This document shows, in pieces, positions 25,253 to 33,700 of a stretch of 64,000 nt of DNA. The stretch is from Bhargavaea ullalensis. GTDB taxonomy: Bacteria > Bacillota > Bacilli > Bacillales_A > Planococcaceae. The stretch's first letter is position 1. Every line of letters starts with the position of its first letter. The stretch is from NCBI RefSeq assembly GCF_040545425.1, contig NZ_JBEPLW010000004.1. One strand, written 5' to 3'. The notes beneath the pieces are model-generated. The model was given only the letters and a program-made list of their open reading frames with translations. It searched no databases and was not told where the DNA came from. The translations under genes and the position numbers were made by a program.

Positions 25253-26032
25253 ATGGGAGATCTGCTGAAGCTAGAAGGCAAGAATATTGTGGTCATGGGA
25301 GTGGCAAATGAGCGCAGTCTCGCATGGGGCGTGGCAAAATCCCTTTATGAGACGGGGGCAAACCTCATTTTTACAAACCGTCAGGAACGCTCGCGTGCCA
25401 AACTCGAGCGGATTCTTGAAAAGGAAGGCCGGGAAGCGCGGCTCATCGTCCAGTGCGATGTGAATGACGACGAAAGCGTCAAAGAAGCATTCCGCCAGAT
25501 CGGGGAGGAAGTCGGCACGATTCACGGGGTTGTCCACTCTCTCGCATTTGCCAATGCGGATGACCTGAAAGATGATTTCATCAACACATCACGCGACGGC
25601 TATGCGTTTGCCCAGGACACCAGCGCCTACTCCCTCGTCGCGGTCGCTCGTGAGGCGCGTCCGTACATGACAGAAGGGGGCGCCATCGTCACGATGACTT
25701 ACCTCGGAGCCGAGCGCGTGCTCGACGGCTACAATGTCATGGGCGTGGCCAAAGCAGCGCTGGAAGCATCGATGCGCTACCTGGCAAATGATCTCGGCAA
25801 AGACGGCATCCGCGTGAACGCCATTTCTGCGGGTGCCATCCGGACTCTTGCGGCCAAAGGCGTGCCGTCTTTCAATCAAATCCTCCATCAGATCGAAGAA
25901 ACCGCTCCGCTCAAACGCAACGTCGACCAGCGTGAAGTCGGCGACATGACCACTGCCCTTCTTTCCAACATGGGCACAGGCGTCACCGGCGAAGTCCTCT
26001 ACGTCGACGGCGGATATCACATCATGGGCTAA
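25253..26032 (+). CDS. fabI: Enoyl-[acyl-carrier-protein] reductase (NADH), FabI
   Basis: 259-residue short-chain dehydrogenase that performs the last step of fatty acid elongation. MGVANERSLAWGVAKSL is the FabI-type cofactor loop, and the catalytic Tyr and Lys sit in YNVMGVAK (Y-x6-K spacing typical of FabI); the C-terminus GEVLYVDGGYHIMG is standard. The ATG at 25253 follows GGGAGG; an in-frame ATG at 25217 overlaps the FapR operator and is rejected. The operator upstream suggests control by malonyl-CoA through FapR. Confidence 0.95.
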   Translation: MGDLLKLEGKNIVVMGVANERSLAWGVAKSLYETGANLIFTNRQERSRAKLERILEKEGREARLIVQCDVNDDESVKEAFRQIGEEVGTIHGVVHSLAFANADDLKDDFINTSRDGYAFAQDTSAYSLVAVAREARPYMTEGGAIVTMTYLGAERVLDGYNVMGVAKAALEASMRYLANDLGKDGIRVNAISAGAIRTLAAKGVPSFNQILHQIEETAPLKRNVDQREVGDMTTALLSNMGTGVTGEVLYVDGGYHIMG

Positions 26033-26049
26033 TGACAAATAAAAAAGGA

Positions 26050-26082
26050 AAGCAGCCGGGCAACACCGCCGGCTGCTTTTCA
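26050..26082 (+). terminator. Terminator of fabI
   Basis: AAGCAGCCGG (26050-26059) and CCGGCTGCTT (26069-26078) with a short T-run. Confidence 0.75.
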
Positions 26083-26115
26083 GATTGGGGAAGGGAAGGG
26101 ATGGATCATCGGCAA

Positions 26116-26218
26116 GCGGGAACGGAATTGGCCGTGGCGGGCCTGGAATTGGCCGAAGCGGCTTCGAAAAATTGCCCTCCGGGAAGCGGGTCCGAAATCA
26201 CTTGAAGCCGCCGGGAAT
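26116..26218. repeat. Intergenic periodic array B (GCGG..GAA core)
   Basis: Words GCGGGAACGGAA (26116), GCGGGCCTGGAA (26137), GCGGCTTCGAAA (26158), GCGGGTCCGAAA (26186) and a weaker GCCGCCGGGAAT (26207). The steps are 21, 21, 28 and 21. The long step contains CTCCGGG as in array A. It lies between the fabI terminator and the riboflavin promoter. Confidence 0.65.
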
Positions 26219-26350
26219 CTCCACCTCTCCGCCCATCCCCAAAAAGTTCACCCGCCTCTCCCTCACCCGCATTCTTCACAGTAAGGAAAAAGGCCCCGGA
26301 CCGCCAATCCCGCCTCCCGTTTCCTGACAGATACTTAAGACAAATTCCCC

Positions 26351-26379
26351 TTGCCCCAAGCCATTCGTTGTGAAATAAT
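26351..26379 (+). promoter_or_regulatory. Promoter of the riboflavin operon
   Basis: TTGCCC (26351-26356), 17-bp spacer, AATAAT (26374-26379). It starts transcription just before the FMN riboswitch. Confidence 0.6.
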
Positions 26380-26400
26380 GAATTCGAACTTGAATAGGAG

Positions 26401-26531
26401 ATCCTTCGGGGCGGGGTGCAATTCCCCACCGGCGGTGATGGCGCGAGCCTCAGTCCGTGACCCGCATTCGATGCGGTGGATCCGGTGCAATTCCGGAGCC
26501 GACAGTGAAAGTCTGGATGGGAGAAGGAGAT
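26401..26531 (+). ncRNA. FMN riboswitch (RFN element)
   Basis: All conserved RFN blocks are present: GGGGCGGGGTGCAATTCCCC near 26408, ACCGGCGGTGAT, AGTCCGTGACCC, CCGGTGCAATTCCGG, CCGACAGTGAAAGTCTGGAT and GGGAGAAGGA. The P1 helix pairs TCCTTC (26402-26407) with GAAGGA. It senses flavin mononucleotide and, with the downstream terminator, shuts off the rib operon when FMN is plentiful. Confidence 0.95.
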
Positions 26532-26587
26532 TCGTTGGAATCCGGCTGGTTCCAACGTTTATTTAAGCATGCTTACCGACTCATGCT

Positions 26588-26621
26588 CGCCCCATATCGT
26601 CATTTGATACGGGGCGTTTTT
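26588..26621 (+). terminator. Riboswitch-controlled terminator
   Basis: CGCCCCATATC (26588-26598) pairs with GATACGGGGCG (26606-26616) with one mismatch, followed by TTTTT. It ends 29 bases before ribD, as expected for a transcription-attenuating FMN riboswitch. Confidence 0.85.
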
Positions 26622-26649
26622 GCATTTAAACGAAAGGAGTGACCCAAAT

Positions 26650-27786
26650 ATGACAACAGACCGATTTATGGAAATGGCTCTGGACTTGGCGGAAGGCGTG
26701 GCCGGGCAGACGTCGCCAAATCCGCCCGTCGGTGCAGTGGTGGTGAATGGCGGGCGGATCGTCGGGACAGGCGCCCATCTCAGGGCGGGCGGCCCGCACG
26801 CCGAGGTCCATGCACTTGCCGAAGCCGGAGAATTTGCAAGGGACGCCGACCTGTACGTCACACTGGAGCCCTGCAGCCATACCGGCAAGACACCGCCCTG
26901 CACGGAAGCGGTTATCCGCGCGGGGATCCGCCGCGTATTCGTCGGAACGCGGGATCCGAACCCGGCGGTCTGCTCGGCCGGCATTGACCGGCTCAGACAG
27001 GCAGGCCTGGAAGTCGAGCTTTTCGACCATCCGAGAGCGGAACGGATCATCCGTCCGTTTGCCCACTTTATCCGTACCTCCACACCTTATGTCACAATCA
27101 AAACAGCCGTCACAGCAGACGGCAAAACTGCCGCGCATACCGGCCACAGCCGATGGATCACCGGGCCGGCAGCACGGGAAGACGTCCATCATCTCCGCAG
27201 CCGCCATGATGCCATCCTGACCGGCATCGGCACCATCCTTCAAGACAACCCTCTCCTGACCTCCCGCCTGCCCCGCGGAGGAAAACATCCCATTCGAGTC
27301 ATTCTGGACACCCGGCTCAGAACGCCTGTCCAATCCAACATTCTCACGAACAAAGAAGCGCCCGTCTGGATCATCTGCGGAAGCGAAGCACCGTCAGACC
27401 GGGAACATGCTCTCACGCAGGCCGGCGCAACCGTGCTCAGACAGGCCACTCCGGATCTCCGGATCGCGGATCTTCTCCTGCAGCTCGGCGAAAGACAGAT
27501 TCAGACGCTGCTCGTCGAAGCAGGCGGTGAAGTAAACGCCTCGTTTTTGGAAAGCGGTCATTTCAATCAATTCATTCTTTATATCGCACCCAAGCTGATC
27601 GGCGGCATTGATGCACCGACCGCGTTCGGCGGCAACGGGTTTCCGGCGATGGAACAGGCAATCGGACTGACATTTGATCAAGTTGAATTTGCCGGAAAAG
27701 ACCTCAAAATCACAGCAATCAAGGAGGGCACCGCATGTTCACAGGGATCATCGAAGAAATTGGCAACGTCCGCTCGTTCAATCTGA
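26650..27786 (+). CDS. ribD: RibD, bifunctional riboflavin deaminase/reductase
   Basis: 378-residue enzyme for the second and third steps of riboflavin synthesis. The N-terminal deaminase has HAEVHALAEAG and the zinc cysteines in PCSHTGKTPPC; the C-terminal reductase starts near residue 150 (YVTIKTAVTADGKTA, then the GGGKHPIRV-type NADPH loop and LVEAGGEVNASFL). The ATG at 26650 follows AAAGGAG. The C-terminus overlaps ribE by 52 bases, an unusually long overlap that ties translation of the two genes. Confidence 0.95.
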   Translation: MTTDRFMEMALDLAEGVAGQTSPNPPVGAVVVNGGRIVGTGAHLRAGGPHAEVHALAEAGEFARDADLYVTLEPCSHTGKTPPCTEAVIRAGIRRVFVGTRDPNPAVCSAGIDRLRQAGLEVELFDHPRAERIIRPFAHFIRTSTPYVTIKTAVTADGKTAAHTGHSRWITGPAAREDVHHLRSRHDAILTGIGTILQDNPLLTSRLPRGGKHPIRVILDTRLRTPVQSNILTNKEAPVWIICGSEAPSDREHALTQAGATVLRQATPDLRIADLLLQLGERQIQTLLVEAGGEVNASFLESGHFNQFILYIAPKLIGGIDAPTAFGGNGFPAMEQAIGLTFDQVEFAGKDLKITAIKEGTACSQGSSKKLATSARSI

Positions 27787-28394
27787 GCGGCCGCTCTGCC
27801 GTGATGACCGTTGCGGCCGATAAGATTCTTTCGGATGCGCATCTTGGCGATTCCATCTCCGTCGACGGAGTCTGCGTCACCATCACCCGCTTCAACAAAG
27901 ATGAATTTACGGCGGATCTCATGCCGGAAACGGTCAAAGCGACGACGCTCCGCCGGCTGAGGCCGGGCTCTCGGGTCAATCTTGAGCGTGCGATGGCAGC
28001 AGACGGCCGGTTCGGCGGCCATATTGTCTCCGGACACGTCGATGCAGTGGCTGAAGTCAGCGCAAGAAGATCCGAAGCAAACGCGATTTATCTGGACTTG
28101 CGGGTTCCGCCGGCCCTTGCCCGGTACATCGTTGAAAAGGGGTCGGTCGCGCTTGACGGGACATCGCTCACCGTGTTTTCCGCCGGGCGGGATTCATTGA
28201 CGGTCTCCCTGATCCCGCACACGCAGGACCTGACCGTCCTGGCGAAGAAAAAGCCGGGCGATCTCGTCAACCTGGAATGCGATTTGATGGCGAAGTATGC
28301 CGAGCGACTGCTCAGTCAACCGGACCCAACGGACAACGGATCAGAAGCCGCCGGTCTTGGCCTGAGCCTGCTGCAAGAAAACGGATTTGCATGA
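27735..28394 (+). CDS. ribE: Riboflavin synthase alpha chain
   Basis: 219 residues, two lumazine-binding repeats. The start MFTGIIEEIGNV is diagnostic, and the second repeat begins near residue 98 (GHIVSGHVDAVAEV). It converts two lumazine molecules into riboflavin. AAGGAGGG precedes the ATG inside ribD. The stop overlaps an ATGA with the following frame. Confidence 0.95.
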   Translation: MFTGIIEEIGNVRSFNLSGRSAVMTVAADKILSDAHLGDSISVDGVCVTITRFNKDEFTADLMPETVKATTLRRLRPGSRVNLERAMAADGRFGGHIVSGHVDAVAEVSARRSEANAIYLDLRVPPALARYIVEKGSVALDGTSLTVFSAGRDSLTVSLIPHTQDLTVLAKKKPGDLVNLECDLMAKYAERLLSQPDPTDNGSEAAGLGLSLLQENGFA

Positions 28395-28411
28395 GAAAGG
28401 ACGGGAAGCGC

Positions 28412-29605
28412 ATGTTTTCCACTATCGAAGAAGCGATCGAAGACTTGAAAAACGGAAGACTCATCATTGTAACGGATGATGAAGATCGTGAGAATGAAGG
28501 AGACCTTCTTGGGCTTGCCGATTTGGCCGATGCGGCGATGATCAACTTCATGGCAACTTACGGCAGGGGACTCGTCTGCCTGCCCGTCGACGGCGACCGG
28601 GCTGCCCGGCTTGGACTGGAGCCGATGGTAAAACGGACGACCGACAAACTGGAGACAGCCTTTACGGTGAGCGTAGACCATCGCTCTTCGACAACCGGAA
28701 TCAGTGCATTCGAACGCGCCCGCACAGCGAGAGAACTGATGAATGTCCGTTCCACGGCCGAGGATTTCATCCGGCCCGGACACATGTTCCCGCTCATCGC
28801 CAAGCCGGGAGGAGTCTTGGAACGCCCCGGCCATACCGAGGCGGCAGTTGACCTGGCGCGTCTTGCCGGGCATACACCCGGGGGCGTCATCTGCGAAATC
28901 ATGGAAGCGGACGGCACGATGGCCCGGCTGCCGTCACTTGTTGAGATGGCAGCCGAACACGGTTTGAAGCTGATCAACATCCGGCAGCTCATCGAGTACC
29001 GGAAAAAACATGATTTGCTCGTCAAGAGGGAGGCACAAACCGTCCTGCCGACGGACTTCGGCGCGTTCACCGTATTTGGCTACACCGAACAGGCCACGGG
29101 TCTGGAACATGTTGCACTCGTCTGCGGAAATATTGCATCCGGCGGACCCGTCCCTGTACGAATTCATTCAGAGTGCATGACGGGTGACGTTTTCGGTTCC
29201 CGGCGGTGTGACTGCGGTCCACAGCTCCACGCCGCACTCCGTCAGATTCAGCTGGAAGGCAGGGGAATCTTAGTTTATATGAGGCAGGAAGGCAGAGGCA
29301 TCGGCCTCATCAATAAACTGAAAGCCTACAGCCTGCAGGAGGGCGGCCTGGACACGGTGGAAGCGAATGAGCGTCTCGGCTTCCCCGATGATATGAGAAG
29401 CTATGCTCCGGCCGCTGCGATGCTTCAGGATCTGGGAGCGGAGGACATCGTGCTCATGACGAACAATCCCCGAAAAATCGAGGGCCTAGAATCATCGGGT
29501 ATCCGAGTCTCCGGCAGGATGTCGATCGAGACCGAACGGTATCCTGAAAATGAGCGGTACATGAAAACAAAGGCCGAAAAACTCGGTCACCTGCTTCATA
29601 ACTAA
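28412..29605 (+). CDS. ribBA: RibBA, DHBP synthase/GTP cyclohydrolase II
   Basis: 397-residue fusion. Residues 1-200 are 3,4-dihydroxy-2-butanone-4-phosphate synthase (VTDDEDRENEGDL, RPGHMFPL, GHTEAAVDL). Residues 205-397 are GTP cyclohydrolase II with zinc cysteines in HSECMTGDVFGSRRCDCG and RQEGRGIGLINK. It supplies both precursors of the pathway. I start at the ATG 28412 because MFSTIEEAIEDL aligns with B. subtilis; ATG 28391, which overlaps the ribE stop, would add seven residues. Confidence 0.95.
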   Translation: MFSTIEEAIEDLKNGRLIIVTDDEDRENEGDLLGLADLADAAMINFMATYGRGLVCLPVDGDRAARLGLEPMVKRTTDKLETAFTVSVDHRSSTTGISAFERARTARELMNVRSTAEDFIRPGHMFPLIAKPGGVLERPGHTEAAVDLARLAGHTPGGVICEIMEADGTMARLPSLVEMAAEHGLKLINIRQLIEYRKKHDLLVKREAQTVLPTDFGAFTVFGYTEQATGLEHVALVCGNIASGGPVPVRIHSECMTGDVFGSRRCDCGPQLHAALRQIQLEGRGILVYMRQEGRGIGLINKLKAYSLQEGGLDTVEANERLGFPDDMRSYAPAAAMLQDLGAEDIVLMTNNPRKIEGLESSGIRVSGRMSIETERYPENERYMKTKAEKLGHLLHN

Positions 29606-29632
29606 TAAACCCATTCAAAAGGAGCGGATAAT

Positions 29633-30097
29633 ATGAAACGACTGGAAGGCAATCTTATCGGCACGGGCTTGAAAATCGGAATTGTTGCAGGGAGATTCAA
29701 TGATTTCATCACACACAGTCTGGTGGACGGTGCGCTTGACGCACTCCGGCGTCATGGGGTCGAGGAAGAAGACATCACAGTGGCATACGCGCCAGGCGCG
29801 TTTGAAATCCCCCTCGTTTCGCAGAAAATGGCGGCGAACGGAAAATACGACGCCGTCATTACGCTCGGCGCCGTGATCCGCGGCGCGACCGCCCACTTTG
29901 ACTACGTCTGTTCGGAAGCGGCAAAAGGCGTTGCGAGAGTTTCGGCGGAGACGGGGATCCCGGTGATTTTCGGTGTCCTGACGACCGATACGATCGAACA
30001 GGCCGTAGAGCGGGCAGGAACAAAAGCAGGAAACAAAGGCGTCGAATCGGCAGTCGCCGCCATTGAGATGGCGAACCTGGTCCGGCTGATCGACTAA
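29633..30097 (+). CDS. ribH: 6,7-dimethyl-8-ribityllumazine synthase
   Basis: 154-residue subunit that forms the icosahedral lumazine synthase shell. Family blocks: IVAGRFNDFIT, APGAFEIPL, LGAVIRGATAHFDYV with the catalytic His, and IPVIFGVLTTDTIEQA. RBS AAAAGGAG. It is the last gene of the ribD-ribE-ribBA-ribH operon and is followed by a terminator. Confidence 0.96.
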   Translation: MKRLEGNLIGTGLKIGIVAGRFNDFITHSLVDGALDALRRHGVEEEDITVAYAPGAFEIPLVSQKMAANGKYDAVITLGAVIRGATAHFDYVCSEAAKGVARVSAETGIPVIFGVLTTDTIEQAVERAGTKAGNKGVESAVAAIEMANLVRLID

Positions 30098-30115
30098 AAA
30101 TAGACCAACACCCCA

Positions 30116-30150
30116 CCTTCGGAAGAAACTTCATCTTCCGGAGGATTTTT
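30116..30150 (+). terminator. Terminator of the riboflavin operon
   Basis: CCTTCGGAAGA (30116-30126) and TCTTCCGGAGG (30134-30144), then ATTTTT. Confidence 0.8.
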
Positions 30151-30750
30151 ATATTACATTTATATGTCAGACGGATGCCAAAAGGGCCACTCACAGAAAT
30201 GGGAAAAAGTACGCAAAACATTCAGATTAATCGGCGTTCTCCTATTTAAGATCTCTTTGAGCAAGACCAAAGGCCCTTTGCGCCGGCAGATATGCTGGAT
30301 GCAAAGACCTCTTTTTAATGACGGCAGAATCGGTTCAATCTTTCCCTGTTTAAGGCAATCCTGCTTTATATTCAATTTGATCAGTCAGTCAAAATATGCA
30401 TTTGCGCATAATCAAAAGTCCCGGCCTCAAAACCGCCAGGCCACAATGTTTCCGCTAAAATTGCTGCGGCGGCAGGCTTTTCTGAATTGCATCTTTAGAC
30501 CCTGTCGCACCTATCCCGGCATAGGTGCAAAGAGTCATCTTCTTTGCATGGGGTTTCGTACGCAAAAAATTCGAACTTTTTTGTTATATGATGGATTTGC
30601 ATCCAGAGGCCTGAACAAACAGCAAGAGACAAAATCAAATCAAGAGAAAGGAGGCTGGCAAGGGATCGTCTTCCCTTCCCGAAGGGCGGATGGTCCCGGG
30701 GTCAAAGCAACGGACCAACATTATCATCGCCAAGAAAGGGAGGAACAGGA
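30151..30750. other. 600-base gene-free stretch before the protease gene
   Basis: Several hairpins are visible but no credible gene. CTTTGC-GCCGGC pairs with GCTGG-AT-GCAAAG near 30282-30308 and is followed by CTCTTTTT. CACCTAT pairs with ATAGGTG near 30510-30530, and GCAAAGA with TCTTTGC near 30529-30548. The phrase GTACGCAAAAMATTC occurs twice, near 30209 and 30559. A TATGAT box at 30587-30592 may be the -10 of the protease promoter, giving a leader of about 150 bases with an unused-looking AAAGGAGG at 30649. The structure matches no riboswitch class I know. Confidence 0.4.
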
Positions 30751-33700
30751 ATGCCGGGAACGAAGAAAAACAAGTCGTCCAAATTGTTGAGCATGGCTGC
30801 GTCGGTCCTCATGGTTTCGTCGCTCCTCGCGCCGGGACTTGTGTCGGCGGAAAACCGGACGACGAACGTGTCGGCAGTCGATACCGCTCAGGTGATCCAG
30901 GAAAAGCTGAGCGACCGCCTGCTCACAGAGTTCAAAAAAGATGACAAAGTGACGTTCCTCGTCAAGTTCAAGGAAAAGGCGGACACACAGAAAGCCGCTT
31001 CCGAGGCCAGAAAAGCTGCGCAGAGCGACAAACTCTCCGCACACAAAGCGAAGCTGGCCCAGCGGTCTGCGGTTGTATCGGAACTGAAGGCGACCGCCCA
31101 GGAATCCCAGGCAGACGTCAAAAAGTATCTGAAGCTCCTGGAAAAGAGCGGCAAAGCGGAAAACATCCAGTCGTATCACATCGTCAACGGCCTTGCGGTC
31201 ACGGCCACGAAGGATGTCGCAGAGAAAATCGCATCCTTCCAGGAAGTAGAAAAAATCCTGCCGGATGAGCAGCGGCAGCTGGACGTGACGAAAACCACGG
31301 AGGAAGAAGCGCCAAAGTCCGGCGTGGCAAACGTCGAATGGAACGTCGAGCGTGTGCGTGCCCCTGAAACATGGGCGCTTGGAATTGACGGCACGGGAAC
31401 CGTTGTCGCAAGCATTGACACCGGCGTTCAGTGGGACCACCCGGCACTGAAGGAAAAGTACCGGGGCTACAATGCCGCGACCGGAGAAGTCGATCATGAC
31501 TTCAGCTGGTTTGACGCAACAGTCGGCCGGGGCGCTCCTTATGACGATCAGGGCCACGGCACGCACGTGACGGGAACGATGGTCGGCAGCGAGCCGAACG
31601 GCAACAACCAGGTCGGCGTTGCACCGGGTGCAAAGTGGATCGCCGTCAAGGCCTTTACAGCAGATGGCGGGTCTGACAGTGATCTGCTTGCAGCGGCGCA
31701 GTGGATTTTGGCACCAAGGGATGCGCAGGGGAATGAGCGCGTCGACATGGCGCCGGACGTCGTGAACAACTCTTGGGGCGGCGGACCGGGCCTTGATGAA
31801 TGGTACCGTGATGTCGTGAAAAACTGGCGAGCGGCCGAAATCTTCCCTGAATTCTCGGCCGGGAATACGACGCTGTTCAATCCGGGCGGGCCGGGATCGG
31901 TAGCGGCACCGTCGAACTACCCTGAGTCGTTTGCCACAGGTGCGACCGACATCAACAACAAAGTGGCAGGCTTTTCGCTCCGCGGCCCGTCCCCATACGG
32001 CGAGATCAAGCCCGATATTTCCGCGCCGGGCGCGAATATCCGATCGTCCGTACCGGGCAGCGGCTATGAAGGCGGATGGAACGGCACTTCGATGGCGGGA
32101 CCTGCAGTGTCGGCTGTAGCGGCACTTCTCCGGCAGGTTGACGCGGATATCACAGTCGATGAGATGGAACAGATCCTCATCGATACGGCCGTTCCGCTCA
32201 CAGACAGCGAATATCCAGTGTCTCCGAACCACGGATACGGATATGGTCTCGTTGATTCATTCTCTGCCGTTTCTTCGCTTATCAGCGGAATCGGCGGGAT
32301 CGAAGGACGGGTCATGAAGGAAGGCGACGACTCCGAGGCACCTGAATATGAGCATACGGCACCTCAGGACGCGTATGCAGGAATGGACCTGGACCTGACC
32401 ATACGTGCAACCGATAATGTTTCAATCACGGCCGTGACGCTCAACTACACGGACGTGGGAGGAAACGAACAGACAAAAGAGGCTGTCCGCGTCTCGGGAT
32501 CATTCACGGATGGACTGTACGCAGTCAGCGTTCCTGGTGAAGACATTGCAGACGGCAGCTTCGAATACAGCTTTACAATCAACGACTTCGGCAACAACAC
32601 CGTGACGGCGGGTCCGTTCTCGATCGGCGTGCTGCCGGGCATCACGGCCGGATACTTCACCGATTTTGCACAGAAACCGAACGGCTGGGTGTCGTTTGGC
32701 AACGCGGACAGCTGGGAGTGGGGAAAACCGACTTCCGGACCGGGCGCAGCGGCAACGGGTGAAAATGTTTATGCGACCAACCTCTCCGGACCGTACGGCA
32801 ACAACATGAACGCCACGCTCGTTATGCCGCCTGTGGATCTGCCGGACGGCGAAAGCTACCTGCAGTTCAAGCACTGGCACAGCTTTGAGGAATCTTCGAG
32901 CGGACATGCATGGGATTATGGCCATGTATTCATCTCGACGGATTATGAAAATTGGACACAGCTTCAAAAAATCCAAGGCAACTCCAACGGTTGGATTGAC
33001 ACCGAAGTGAACCTATCCGATTATGCGGGCCAGCGGGTTTACATCGGATTCAACGCATTCTCCGATTCCAGCGTTGCCCGTGACGGCTGGTATCTCGACT
33101 CTGTCGGCCTGGCCGACGCACCGAACGCACCGGCTGCAGCCAAAGGGAATCCGGGCAAGGACAGCGGGAATGGCAGCGGCAAAGAAAAGCCGGGCAATCA
33201 GCTGGCCAATCTCTTCTCCAAAGGACTGCAGCCTGAAGCCATCAAAGACAAGACTCCGGGACTTGAGCTGAAAAAGCCGGTCGATCCGACGAAGATCAAG
33301 CCGGTCATCCCGAAAAAGGAATTCAAACCGATTGAAGACGGAAAAACGCCGGCACCTGTTCTCCTGCCGCTCGGTGCCCAGGTAAGCGTCCTGGAGACGG
33401 GCAGCTCGGTCTACACGAATCCGGCAAACGGAACGTATTCGATGCGCGTTCCGGCGGGTGACTATACGCTGGTTGCGGAGGCCTATGGTTTCCGTTCTGC
33501 CGAGCAAAGCGTTTCCGTCGCACCGGATGAAACATCCAACGCCAACTTTGTGCTGGAAGAAGTTCCACTGAATACGCTCAGCGGAACGATCACTGACGCC
33601 TCCGACGGTGAACCGGTGGCGGGCGCATCCGTCTACCTTGTCGAGGATGCAAACGTGGCACCGGTTGAAACCGATGCAGACGGACGCTACTCGATCTCTG

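Noticed and set aside
30480..30600. Cyclic-di-GMP or other known riboswitch before the protease
   Set aside because: Some words (GCAAAG, CACCTAT hairpin) recall riboswitch parts, but the conserved core of no class I know is present.
30164..30790. 208-codon plus-strand frame before the protease
   Set aside because: No ribosome site, no family signature, odd composition, and it overlaps the protease start.
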